DNA from: an uncultured Planctomycetota bacterium | Lineage (GTDB): Bacteria; Planctomycetota; SZUA-567; JAFGNG01 | DNA length: 5,010 nucleotides | Reading direction: 5' to 3' | Assembly: GCA_947311175.1 (NCBI GenBank) | Contig: CAMZKK010000101.1 | Span: 1-5,010 of the forward strand | Shown here: one piece after another, positions 1 through 5,010 of the stretch | How positions within the stretch are numbered: the first letter of the stretch is position 1 | Layout: each line of letters starts with the position of its first letter | The notes under the pieces: model-generated | Told to the model about the DNA's origin: nothing | What the model saw: the letters and a program-made list of their open reading frames with translations, nothing else | Database searches by the model: none | Made by a program: the position numbers and the translations under genes

Positions 1-69
1 ATAAATTAATTAATAAAAATAATATTGAGGTGCTTAATAATGTCAAGTAGAATGAATAGAAAAACAAGT

Positions 70-1212
70 TTATTTGTTATCAATAAATCGGACACCTACG
101 CGACTACTAATCCCACACAATATTTCATAGGGTATTGTATCATGCAGCATATCTGTAAGTTCGTTCACGGTAATCGATTCGTTTTTATCTGTTCCGATTA
201 ATGTTGCGATAGAGCCAATGGTAACGGAATCATTTTTTATATCTGTAATGTCAACCATTATTGTATCCATACTGACAGCTCCAACTACCCGACAACGCTT
301 TCCATCAATAAGCACTGATGATTTATTTGATAGCTCTCTGCGATAACCATCAGCATAGCCGAGTGGTAAGATTGCAATCTTGGAATATCGTTCGGTTTTA
401 AATGTTCGATTATACCCAAGAAATGTGTTTTTCGGATATTCTTTTATTTGGACAATACTGCTTTTCCATGCCAGAGCCGGTTTTAGTGATAGTTGTGTAT
501 TTGTGTTATTTATTCCATAAGTTGCAATACCGGGGCGAATTAGACTGAACCAGCTTTTAGGATTGCCAATGCTTGCCTCTGAATTGGCGGTATGCTTGAG
601 AGCAAAGGTATATCCGTTTTTTTCAAGGTTTTTAATAGTCTCTATAAATAGATTTAACTGTCCTGTTGTGTAATCAAGATTTTTTGCCTCTGCGAGATGA
701 GTAAAAATTCCTTCAATCTCAAGGTTTGGGAATTTTGAAATTTTATGTAGAATTGGCAGGGCATCTGTAGGCATTATTCCTAATCTGCTCATACCGGTAT
801 CAATCTTGAGGTGAATCTTGACCTTTTTTTTCTGTCTAACTCCGGCAAGACTCGCAAGGATTGCGTTGTCTTCATTGTGAATAGAGATTGTTAGGTCATT
901 TGCTATTGCAGTTTCCACCTCTTCCGGGAGTAGCACCCCGAGGATGATGATTGGTGAAGTGATTCCTTCTTTGCGAAGTTCTTCTCCTTCAAGACAGTTC
1001 GTAACTCCTAGTCTCGAAGCACCGGCACCTATAACTGTTTTTGCAACCTCAGTCGTTCCGTGTCCATAGCCATTTGCCTTTATTACATGCAAAATCTCAA
1101 CATCATTGTGAATAAATGCTTTTAAATTTTTTATGTTTTTTGCAATATTTTTAAGATTTATTTCTATCCAGCTACGGTTATATGATGGATGCTCATATTT
1201 TCTTTCAATCAT
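70..1212 (-). CDS. alr: Alanine racemase, PLP-dependent
   Basis: Cytoplasmic enzyme that interconverts L- and D-alanine, supplying D-Ala for peptidoglycan. The 380 residues match the usual family length and both domains are complete. The N-terminal barrel carries the PLP-lysine motif VIKANGYGHG (K45; many homologues read KANAYGHG), then KIDTGMSRLG (about 136-145), HTANSEA (207-213) and the phosphate-site motif RPGIATYG (226-233). The C-terminal domain has GYNRTF with the presumed catalytic Tyr267 (Asn follows it, where Gly is common), PLGYADGYRR (283-292), VSMD (313-316) and the terminal SSRVGVRF. The ATG at 1212 gives the expected N-terminus, with only a weak GGA upstream as ribosome binding site. 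It appears to be transcribed alone; I see no terminator hairpin in the 69 bases left of the stop. The family call is secure from the motifs; activity is inferred. Confidence 0.97.
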   Translation of the reverse strand: MIERKYEHPSYNRSWIEINLKNIAKNIKNLKAFIHNDVEILHVIKANGYGHGTTEVAKTVIGAGASRLGVTNCLEGEELRKEGITSPIIILGVLLPEEVETAIANDLTISIHNEDNAILASLAGVRQKKKVKIHLKIDTGMSRLGIMPTDALPILHKISKFPNLEIEGIFTHLAEAKNLDYTTGQLNLFIETIKNLEKNGYTFALKHTANSEASIGNPKSWFSLIRPGIATYGINNTNTQLSLKPALAWKSSIVQIKEYPKNTFLGYNRTFKTERYSKIAILPLGYADGYRRELSNKSSVLIDGKRCRVVGAVSMDTIMVDITDIKNDSVTIGSIATLIGTDKNESITVNELTDMLHDTIPYEILCGISSRVGVRFIDNK

Positions 1213-1256
1213 TACATATCCATAATTTATAATTGTTGTAATTTTCCTATTGCCTA

Positions 1257-1285
1257 ATTATCTATTTATTGTGTTTGATAGTAAA
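1257..1285 (-). promoter_or_regulatory. Possible sigma70-type promoter for alr
   Basis: On the minus strand, TTTACT (1280-1285) and GATAAT (1257-1262) are separated by 17 bases, the ideal spacing. The -10 matches consensus at 5 of 6 positions and the -35 at 4 of 6. It would give a leader of about 40 bases before the alr ATG. In DNA this AT-rich such matches also arise by chance, so it is only a candidate. Confidence 0.35.
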
Positions 1286-1302
1286 GTAATTTGTTTTTTT
1301 TC

Positions 1303-1333
1303 GGGGAGGGGGAGAGGGAGAGAGAGAGGGGAG
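1303..1333. repeat. Homopurine G/GA tract
   Basis: Thirty-one consecutive purines on the plus strand, beginning as runs of four and five G and passing into GA dinucleotides before a final run of four G. It is bordered on the left by a T-rich run (1291-1301). The tract stands out from the AT-rich surroundings. It lies upstream of alr, just above the candidate -35. Such tracts can form triplexes or G-rich structures; no function can be assigned from sequence. Confidence 0.75.
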
Positions 1334-1374
1334 TAAGGATATGGGACACACAAAGGAAAATTTGTATGTCCCAT
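1334..1374. repeat. Intergenic hairpin repeat, copy 1
   Basis: A TAAGGAT flank (1334-1340) is followed by a stem-loop at 1341-1374. The arms ATGGGACACACAAA and TTTGTATGTCCCAT pair at 13 of 14 positions, with one C-A mismatch (1349/1366) and a six-base loop. It lies 25 bases beyond the lipoprotein stop. Neither strand has a U-run directly after the stem, so it is not a classical intrinsic terminator; it might still protect or process the 3' end. The same design recurs at 3998-4039. Confidence 0.8.
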
Positions 1375-1377
1375 GTT

Positions 1378-1397
1378 TAATCATATGTAATCATGTG
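1378..1397. repeat. Tandem 10-base direct repeat
   Basis: Two adjacent units of TAATCATRTG (1378-1387 and 1388-1397) differ at a single base (A versus G). They fill most of the space between hairpin copy 1 and the lipoprotein stop codon. With only two units, the cause may be a simple slippage duplication. Confidence 0.5.
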
Positions 1398-1399
1398 TT

Positions 1400-2443
1400 T
1401 TATAATTCAGGGCCATCTTTGAAATTATTCACATCTTTGTTTGGATGAGTTATTGAGGCGTTGCCTAAATATTTTTCTGTTAATTTTCCGATTTCGTTAT
1501 GGTTGGTAGCAGCTCTTTTTAAAAACATATCGCTCAATCTTTGTTGATTTCGATAGCCATAGATAAGTCCGAGATATAGCTGATGAACACCTTTGACTTT
1601 GTCGTTTAGTTTATTGTTGCGAACAGCCATGTCTTCGTATAGTTTTAGCATCGTATCTGTATAAAATTCGGGAAAGATTGAATTGCTTTGCTTCATTGTC
1701 TTGAAATTGGCAAGAGAATAGATTGATATCCATTCAGGCATGGGGTTATTGTTGGTCGGGTTTTTTCCTGTCTGCAAGGTGTTGTCAATTGTAGTTGGCA
1801 CTACAAGTTCTTCTATTCCGTCTTTGTTGATGTCGATTGCTGTAATCTTCGCTTTATTTTGAATAGTTTTGACAGCCATCATTGGATAAAGCTTACCGTT
1901 AATAAGTTTTAAACAGCAATGAAATGAATAATATACATTGTTCTTTTTGTACCACAATGAAGCAATTATTTCCTTTGCTTGATCGCCATCAATGTCGGAA
2001 AGTTGAATTGAGCCGTTTTCAAATTTTTTATCAATCCACGAGCCAACAACAGCTTTTGGCATGGTTCCTAAATTTATATTTTCACTAATAGAATAAATTG
2101 TTTTGCGAGCAACAATTTCTCTGTATCCGCTCTTTTGGTTACGTTTACAAATTATGATATATGCTTCATTCATTGTAGCTTTTTCACTTCGCTTTCCGCT
2201 TTGTTGAGTAACCAGCAATACTTCTTCGTTGAATTTTTCACCATTGCCATCTTTCTTCCCATCAATATCGCCATTGATTCTTCCTCTAACCCAATACCAC
2301 ATATCTCCTTGGCATTTACCGATAATATCGGGGCTGTAGTCAACGGTTTTGGTGGGGGTAAGTGTTTGGTATTCAGGGGTTAAGCATCCTGTCAGAATAA
2401 CACATAAGATTATTGCAAAGGTTAAATTGAGTTTTAAATTCAT
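1400..2443 (-). CDS. Lipoprotein with FG-GAP/VCBS-like acidic repeats
   Basis: Predicted exported lipoprotein of 347 residues, function unknown. The N-terminus is a classical type II signal peptide: MNLKLN, a hydrophobic core (8-17), then lipobox LTGC with the lipidated Cys20. Leu at +2 would favour the outer membrane by the E. coli rule. The mature part has Asp-rich loops of FG-GAP/VCBS type: DIDGKKDGNGE (59-69), DIDGDQAKEI (150-159) and DINKDGIEEL (204-213). Each of the last two is followed by a hydrophobic strand, as in calcium-binding beta-propeller blades. The last 80 or so residues look helical, with the stretch YLGLIYGYRNQQRLSDMFLK resembling a TPR helix pair. The frame is open in-phase up to an ATG at 2521, but the ATG at 2443 is chosen because it puts the signal peptide at the terminus and has an AGGAG eight bases upstream. 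It begins 28 bases after spoVG ends, so cotranscription is likely. A partial propeller or substrate-binding role is inference only. Confidence 0.85.
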   Translation of the reverse strand: MNLKLNLTFAIILCVILTGCLTPEYQTLTPTKTVDYSPDIIGKCQGDMWYWVRGRINGDIDGKKDGNGEKFNEEVLLVTQQSGKRSEKATMNEAYIIICKRNQKSGYREIVARKTIYSISENINLGTMPKAVVGSWIDKKFENGSIQLSDIDGDQAKEIIASLWYKKNNVYYSFHCCLKLINGKLYPMMAVKTIQNKAKITAIDINKDGIEELVVPTTIDNTLQTGKNPTNNNPMPEWISIYSLANFKTMKQSNSIFPEFYTDTMLKLYEDMAVRNNKLNDKVKGVHQLYLGLIYGYRNQQRLSDMFLKRAATNHNEIGKLTEKYLGNASITHPNKDVNNFKDGPEL

Positions 2444-2451
2444 CCTCTCAT

Positions 2452-2456
2452 CTCCT
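2452..2456 (-). promoter_or_regulatory. Ribosome binding site deciding the lipoprotein start
   Basis: AGGAG on the minus strand lies eight bases before the ATG at 2443, directly ahead of the signal peptide. The alternative ATG at 2521 lies inside spoVG, would bury the signal sequence behind 26 extra residues and would overlap spoVG by 50 bases. Confidence 0.8.
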
Positions 2457-2471
2457 GTTGTTGAGTATTTT

Positions 2472-2999
2472 TCAAGAGAAGATACCATCACTAAATGAAT
2501 CTTCTGTCTTGATATTTTCATTGTTGCCTTTAGCCGTCTCTGAATTATCTGATTTTGTTAAAAAGTCTTCATTAAACGAATCGTCAGAAACATTAAATTG
2601 TTGACTGGCATCTTCTTCTGTATTGTCTATTGGGTTTTCGGTGATTTTTTTATATTCGTCGATAATGGCCTTGTGAATCATTTCTCTGCATTCTACATTT
2701 ATTGGGTGGGCTATATCCATAAATATTCTATGGTTGTCAAATTTGTTTTTATTGCTGATAGTTATTTCTTCACCACAGGCATTGCAAAATTTAGAATTGC
2801 TTGCATTGCGGTGATAGCATTTAGGGCATTTGCTCATTGCCTTGCGACTTGGCATTGCTACAAAATGTCCGTTCTCTCCATCTATAATTTTAATTTCTTT
2901 AACGGCAAAACAATTATCAAAAATAATACTGGCGAATGCTCTTAACTTTTCTTTAGAACAATGCTTGACAGGTCTTATCTTAACTTCTGTTATCTGCAT
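2472..2999 (-). CDS. spoVG: SpoVG-family regulator with inserted zinc ribbon
   Basis: SpoVG proteins are small nucleic-acid-binding regulators, first known from Bacillus sporulation and septation and widespread in non-sporulating bacteria. Residues 1-53 match the family's N-terminal half (MQITEVKIRPV, LRAFASIIFDN, IKIIDGENGHFVAMPSRK). Residues 94-118 give the second half (MDIAHPIN, CREMIHKAIIDEYKK). Between them sits a four-cysteine zinc ribbon: CPKC (C58, C61) and CNAC (C72, C75), ten residues apart. Bacillus SpoVG has a short linker there and is under 100 residues, against 175 here. The remainder (121-175) is an acidic, Ser/Asn-rich, probably disordered tail. The start at 2999 has AGGGGG six bases upstream. 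The gene lies 23 bases after ispE, so it is probably cotranscribed with it. From memory, ribbon-bearing SpoVG proteins are typical of Planctomycetes. A role in sporulation should not be assumed; the DNA/RNA target is unknown. Confidence 0.92.
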   Translation of the reverse strand: MQITEVKIRPVKHCSKEKLRAFASIIFDNCFAVKEIKIIDGENGHFVAMPSRKAMSKCPKCYHRNASNSKFCNACGEEITISNKNKFDNHRIFMDIAHPINVECREMIHKAIIDEYKKITENPIDNTEEDASQQFNVSDDSFNEDFLTKSDNSETAKGNNENIKTEDSFSDGIFS

Positions 3000-3022
3000 T
3001 TTTAACCCCCTGAAAATGTGAC

Positions 3023-3907
3023 TTAAAGTTTAGATTTGACAGCAATGCACTCATGCACACCATCAATTAATTTTACCTTTTTCAATACCGTGTTAATATC
3101 TTCGTCATCATTTAAAACACCAAATAAGGTAGAGCCGCTTCCGCTCATTGCAACCTTTTTAAATGGTAGCTTTTTTAAATTATCAAATACAGCTTTTTCT
3201 TTCGGTTCGTTAATAAACACACTGTGTTCAAAATGATTGTAAATGGCTTCTACAATAGTCTTTTGAGAATTGTTGTTTATGGCGTCAATAAATTCCTTAA
3301 TGTTTTTTTTATTAAATCTATTTTTATCAAGATTGTCATAAGCTGATTTTGTTGAAATTCCCCATTCGGGAAATACAAGAATTATGTTTGATAGAGATAT
3401 GTTGTTTAGCTTGGTTATCTTTTCTCCTCTGCCTTTGCATAGGCAAGTTCCACCGTAACCATTTAAGAAAAAATTAATATCACTGCCAAGTGATGATGCA
3501 ATTTCTTCAAGCTGCTCACCGGAGGCATTCAGCCCCCATAATTTATTTAGGGCATCGAGGGTTACTGCACAGTTTGATGAACCGCCACCAAGCCCACCGC
3601 CGGCAGGGATTTTTTTGATTAAATGAATATCAACTCCGATTTTTTTTGCATTCGGAAATTTCTCTTGTAACTTTTTAGTAGCTTTAATGATTAGATTTTT
3701 CGAGTCGCAGGGGATGGTATTATCGGTGCAGGTTAGATTTATTTGATTATCACAACGAGGAGAAAAAATCATTTCGTCAGCCAAGTCAATTTCGTGCATT
3801 ATGGTTTCGATTTCATGAAAGCCATCATTGCGTTTGCCGGTAATCTCAAGAAACAAATTAATCTTAGCGTATGACCTTACTTTAATTGCGTTGCTACTCT
3901 CTACCAT
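3023..3907 (-). CDS. ispE: 4-diphosphocytidyl-2-C-methyl-D-erythritol kinase
   Basis: GHMP-superfamily kinase of the MEP isoprenoid pathway. It phosphorylates the 2-hydroxyl of CDP-ME with ATP in the cytoplasm, toward IPP and DMAPP. At 294 residues it has the usual length. The substrate and catalytic motif SYAKINLFLEI (12-22) contains Lys15, equivalent to E. coli Lys10. The ATP-binding glycine loop is PAGGGLGGGSSNCA (101-114). The catalytic Asp143 lies in GSDINFF (141-147), where many homologues have Pro in place of Asn145. The C-terminal GHMP motif is VAMSGSGSTLFG (252-263). The ATG at 3907 fits the family N-terminus and has a moderate GGGA nine bases upstream. A good promoter lies just before it, and spoVG follows after 23 bases, so ispE likely heads the operon. 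The identification rests on all three GHMP motifs. Confidence 0.96.
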   Translation of the reverse strand: MVESSNAIKVRSYAKINLFLEITGKRNDGFHEIETIMHEIDLADEMIFSPRCDNQINLTCTDNTIPCDSKNLIIKATKKLQEKFPNAKKIGVDIHLIKKIPAGGGLGGGSSNCAVTLDALNKLWGLNASGEQLEEIASSLGSDINFFLNGYGGTCLCKGRGEKITKLNNISLSNIILVFPEWGISTKSAYDNLDKNRFNKKNIKEFIDAINNNSQKTIVEAIYNHFEHSVFINEPKEKAVFDNLKKLPFKKVAMSGSGSTLFGVLNDDEDINTVLKKVKLIDGVHECIAVKSKL

Positions 3908-3944
3908 AGTTGTCGTCCCAGAGTGTTATTTACTAACAATTTTA

Positions 3945-3972
3945 AGTATACAAACTATAAATTTTCCGTCAA
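3945..3972 (-). promoter_or_regulatory. Sigma70-type promoter for the ispE-spoVG operon
   Basis: On the minus strand, TTGACG (3967-3972) and TATACT (3945-3950) are 16 bases apart. Each hexamer matches consensus at five of six positions. Transcription would begin near 3938, about 30 bases before the ispE ATG. This is one of the two best promoter matches in the window, and it lies where one is needed. Confidence 0.65.
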
Positions 3973-3997
3973 ATCAATTTACAAAAAAAGGAAGTAA

Positions 3998-4039
3998 TAA
4001 GGATGAGTGACACGCAAAAAAAAACTTTGCATGTCCCTC
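3998..4039. repeat. Intergenic hairpin repeat, copy 2
   Basis: The flank TAAGGAT (3998-4004) precedes a stem-loop at 4005-4039. The arms GAGTGACACGCAAA and TTTGCATGTCCCTC pair at 12 of 14 positions around an A-rich loop. Flank, stem length, the inner CAAA/TTTG pairs and the C-A mismatch (4013/4031) are the same as in the copy at 1334-1374. Read on the minus strand it lies upstream of the ispE promoter and downstream of the Nudix gene. A run of seven T on that strand (3983-3989) begins about 15 bases past the stem, too far for a standard terminator. Confidence 0.8.
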
Positions 4040-4050
4040 GGAATAATAAT

Positions 4051-4081
4051 ACGCTTGCGATAAACAACGACGCAAAGCGTC
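4051..4081. other. Alternative hairpins downstream of the Nudix gene
   Basis: Two mutually exclusive folds are visible. ACGCTTGCG (4051-4059) pairs with CGCAAAGCGT (4071-4080) with one bulged base. Alternatively GACGC and GCGTC (4069-4073, 4077-4081) form a short stem with an AAA loop. It lies about 30 bases past the Nudix stop codon. On the minus strand it is followed by a T-rich but interrupted stretch, so it could be a weak terminator. It may also belong to one composite element with hairpin copy 2 next to it. Confidence 0.4.
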
Positions 4082-4112
4082 ACAATCACTTTTAATTTTT
4101 AATTAATAATTA

Positions 4113-4601
4113 TTATGTTCTAACAAAAGACCAACCAATCGGTTTCTCATTGTCATACGGCATATATCCGTGAAACAATCTTTGATCATCATCAAAAACT
4201 AATGGTAAAAAATGTTTGTCGCCTTCCCACATTGGCAATTCATTCATCTTGTTTATATCGACCCATTCCAAATCACCTTCTTCATTGTTTTTTGTTGGGG
4301 TGCCGGAGAATGAATCGACAAGAAAAATAAATCCCAGCCAGTCTTCATTATTTTTACCAAAGCCGGTCCAGTTAATAGTCCCTCGTAAGCTTATGGATTC
4401 AACCTCAATCCCGGCTTCTTCTTTGATTTCTCGTTTGATACCACTGATAATATCCTCATTGCTTTCTAGCTTTCCACCAAGTCCATTATACTTACCAAGA
4501 TGAGTATCATCATCCCGAGCATTCCGATGAACAAGCAAAACCTGTCTCTTATCAGGTGACAGAATATAAGCCAAAGTCCCCACAATCGGACAATACGGCA
4601 T
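4113..4601 (-). CDS. Nudix hydrolase, MTH1/MutT-like (probable 8-oxo-dGTP diphosphatase)
   Basis: Nudix enzymes split nucleoside diphosphate-linked compounds using divalent metal. The 162-residue protein has a perfect Nudix box at 43-65 (G43, E49, R57-E58, E61-E62, G64). Outside the box it resembles the MTH1/MutT sanitising group rather than sugar- or NADH-specific members. It has YNGLGGK (38-44; MTH1 has WNGFGGK), a Trp-containing segment LPMWEGDKHFLPL (122-134) and FHGY (143-146), which MTH1 also has near its C-terminus. The likely job is removing oxidised purine triphosphates such as 8-oxo-dGTP, but substrate choice is inferred. It starts at the ATG at 4601 with GAAAGGGG six bases upstream and a good promoter about 50 bases away. 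It is probably monocistronic, since about 200 bases of hairpins and the ispE promoter follow. Confidence 0.93.
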   Translation of the reverse strand: MPYCPIVGTLAYILSPDKRQVLLVHRNARDDDTHLGKYNGLGGKLESNEDIISGIKREIKEEAGIEVESISLRGTINWTGFGKNNEDWLGFIFLVDSFSGTPTKNNEEGDLEWVDINKMNELPMWEGDKHFLPLVFDDDQRLFHGYMPYDNEKPIGWSFVRT

Positions 4602-4651
4602 AGTTTTCCCCTTTCAGATTATTTGTAAAAAAAGTCCTCTTGCAATTTGAA

Positions 4652-4679
4652 TTTATAATCAATATATTATAAAAGTCAA
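4652..4679 (-). promoter_or_regulatory. Sigma70-type promoter for the Nudix gene
   Basis: On the minus strand, TTGACT (4674-4679) and TATAAA (4652-4657) are 16 bases apart. Each matches consensus at five of six positions. Transcription would start near 4645, leaving a leader of roughly 45 bases that ends in the GAAAGGGG ribosome binding site at 4608-4615. Confidence 0.65.
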
Positions 4680-4904
4680 TTCTGTTATAAATCTATTGAG
4701 GGGGAGGTGAAATTGTTAGAACAGTTCGCATATCAGGTTTTTACATTTGATATAAAATTAGAGCAAGATTTATTTAAAGATTTTTGAGTCTCCCTTGCCT
4801 AATGATAGTGAAAGGATGAGTAAATATAACCATATCCCTCATCCTTTTATAATTAGTCCAAGTAAGGTTGATGAGAACAATAAATTGGTAACGTCCCACT
4901 TTAG
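4680..4904. other. Non-coding stretch between the Nudix promoter and the transposase remnant
   Basis: I recognise no gene here. Contents: a G-rich site (4700-4707), which would serve as a ribosome binding site for a doubtful 24-codon frame from a TTG at 4713 to a stop at 4785-4787 on the plus strand; the hairpin at 4811-4847; and the left arm of the hairpin at 4887-4916. An open frame of 37 codons from the ATG at 4816 overlaps the first hairpin, resembles nothing I know and is not called. The region may be decayed DNA next to an insertion sequence. Confidence 0.5.
4811..4847. terminator. Hairpin, possible terminator and relative of the intergenic repeat
   Basis: AAAGGATGAG (4811-4820) pairs perfectly with CTCATCCTTT (4838-4847). 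Inside, after a small internal loop, ATAT pairs with ATAT around AACC (4828-4831). On the plus strand the right arm runs into TTTTATAATT, a modest U-rich end compatible with intrinsic termination. The outer bases AAGGATGAGT and CCCTC are shared with the repeat at 3998-4039, so this may be a shorter family member. Confidence 0.5.
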
Positions 4905-4916
4905 GGGGAGGTTACC
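4887..4916. other. Hairpin abutting the transposase remnant
   Basis: GGTAAC (4887-4892) pairs with GTTACC (4911-4916). After one G-G mismatch, TCCC (4894-4897) pairs with GGGA (4906-4909), leaving an eight-base loop. The right arm overlaps the first recognisable transposase codons. It might be a structure belonging to the insertion element or to its insertion point; no U-run follows. Confidence 0.5.
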
Positions 4917-5010
4917 GATGCGGAATTAGACAATCATCTTGGATATAGCAAGCATAACTTTAAGGGCAATAATAGTGGTAATAGTCGTAATGGCAGAAGT
5001 AAGAAGAAAG
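4905..5010 (+). pseudogene. IS256-family transposase, N-terminal fragment cut by the window edge
   Basis: From 4917 the frame reads TDAELDNHLGYSKHNF and then GNNSGNSRNGRSKKK. This is the conserved N-terminal signature of IS256-family (Transposase_mut) DDE transposases: an acidic segment, HLGYxKH, then GNxRNGxxxK. In complete enzymes a leader of a few dozen residues usually precedes it. Here an in-frame TAG (4902-4904) stands only five codons before the match, and no ATG, GTG or TTG lies between that stop and the window end. The 5' end has therefore been lost or frameshifted. The catalytic region would lie beyond 5010 and cannot be judged. It is the only plus-strand gene, pointing away from the minus-strand cluster. 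Confidence 0.75.

Noticed and set aside
1341..1374. Hairpin copy 1 as an intrinsic terminator of the lipoprotein operon
   Set aside because: On the minus strand the stem is followed by a mixed and then C-rich sequence with no U-run, so it is recorded as a repeat instead.
2444..2521. In-frame upstream extension of the lipoprotein to an ATG at 2521
   Set aside because: It would place 26 polar residues before a perfect lipoprotein signal peptide and overlap spoVG by 50 bases, while the ATG at 2443 has a well-spaced AGGAG.
2135..2945. Plus-strand open frames within the lipoprotein and spoVG regions
   Set aside because: They lie opposite well-supported minus-strand genes and show hydrophobic, low-information translations typical of antisense shadows.
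4861..4898. AGTAAGG followed about 32 bases later by GTCCCA, echoing the spacing of hairpin copy 1
   Set aside because: The arms between them do not pair and the similarity is confined to two short words, so it is not counted as a fourth repeat copy.
4816..4929. Plus-strand frame of 37 codons from the ATG at 4816
   Set aside because: It runs through both hairpins, has no recognisable similarity, and ends inside the transposase remnant in a different frame.
1..5010. CRISPR array, tRNA or rRNA genes, defence or toxin-antitoxin system
   Set aside because: No regularly spaced repeats, no cloverleaf or rRNA-like segments and no genes of such systems were seen on either strand.

Overview
The window is AT-rich (roughly one third G+C by eye). 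All five intact protein genes lie on the minus strand: alanine racemase (alr), a secreted lipoprotein with FG-GAP/VCBS-like acidic loops, a SpoVG-family protein carrying an inserted zinc ribbon, ispE, and an MTH1/MutT-like Nudix hydrolase. The right edge holds the start-less beginning of an IS256-family transposase on the plus strand. A SpoVG fold interrupted by a CxxC...CxxC ribbon is, from memory, characteristic of Planctomycetes and relatives. Together with a lipobox lipoprotein with no Asp at +2, this suggests a low-GC, Gram-negative-type bacterium of the Planctomycetes/PVC group. That assignment is an inference, not proven here.

Layout from right to left, the direction of transcription. 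The Nudix gene (4601-4113) has its own sigma70-type promoter and a good ribosome binding site. A 205-base gap follows, with hairpins and the ispE promoter. Next is a probable three-gene unit: ispE (3907-3023), 23 bases, spoVG (2999-2472), 28 bases, lipoprotein (2443-1400). A 187-base spacer follows, with a short tandem repeat, a strong hairpin, a homopurine tract and a possible alr promoter. Last is alr (1212-70), with no clear terminator before the left edge.

Functionally, alr supplies D-alanine for peptidoglycan. ispE makes an isoprenoid precursor, the source of the undecaprenyl carrier among other products. spoVG is a small nucleic-acid-binding regulator that also lies downstream of ispE in Bacillus. 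The Nudix enzyme probably cleans the nucleotide pool. These are chromosomal housekeeping genes. Nothing here looks like a defence island, phage or secretion system.

The most interesting non-coding signal is a small family of intergenic hairpins. Copies at about 1334-1374 and 3998-4039 share a TAAGGAT flank, the same 14-step stem, the same internal C-A mismatch and three base-pair-preserving differences. A shorter relative lies at 4811-4847. The 303 bases between the Nudix gene and the transposase remnant hold that hairpin, a second one, the Nudix promoter and at most a doubtful 24-codon reading frame.
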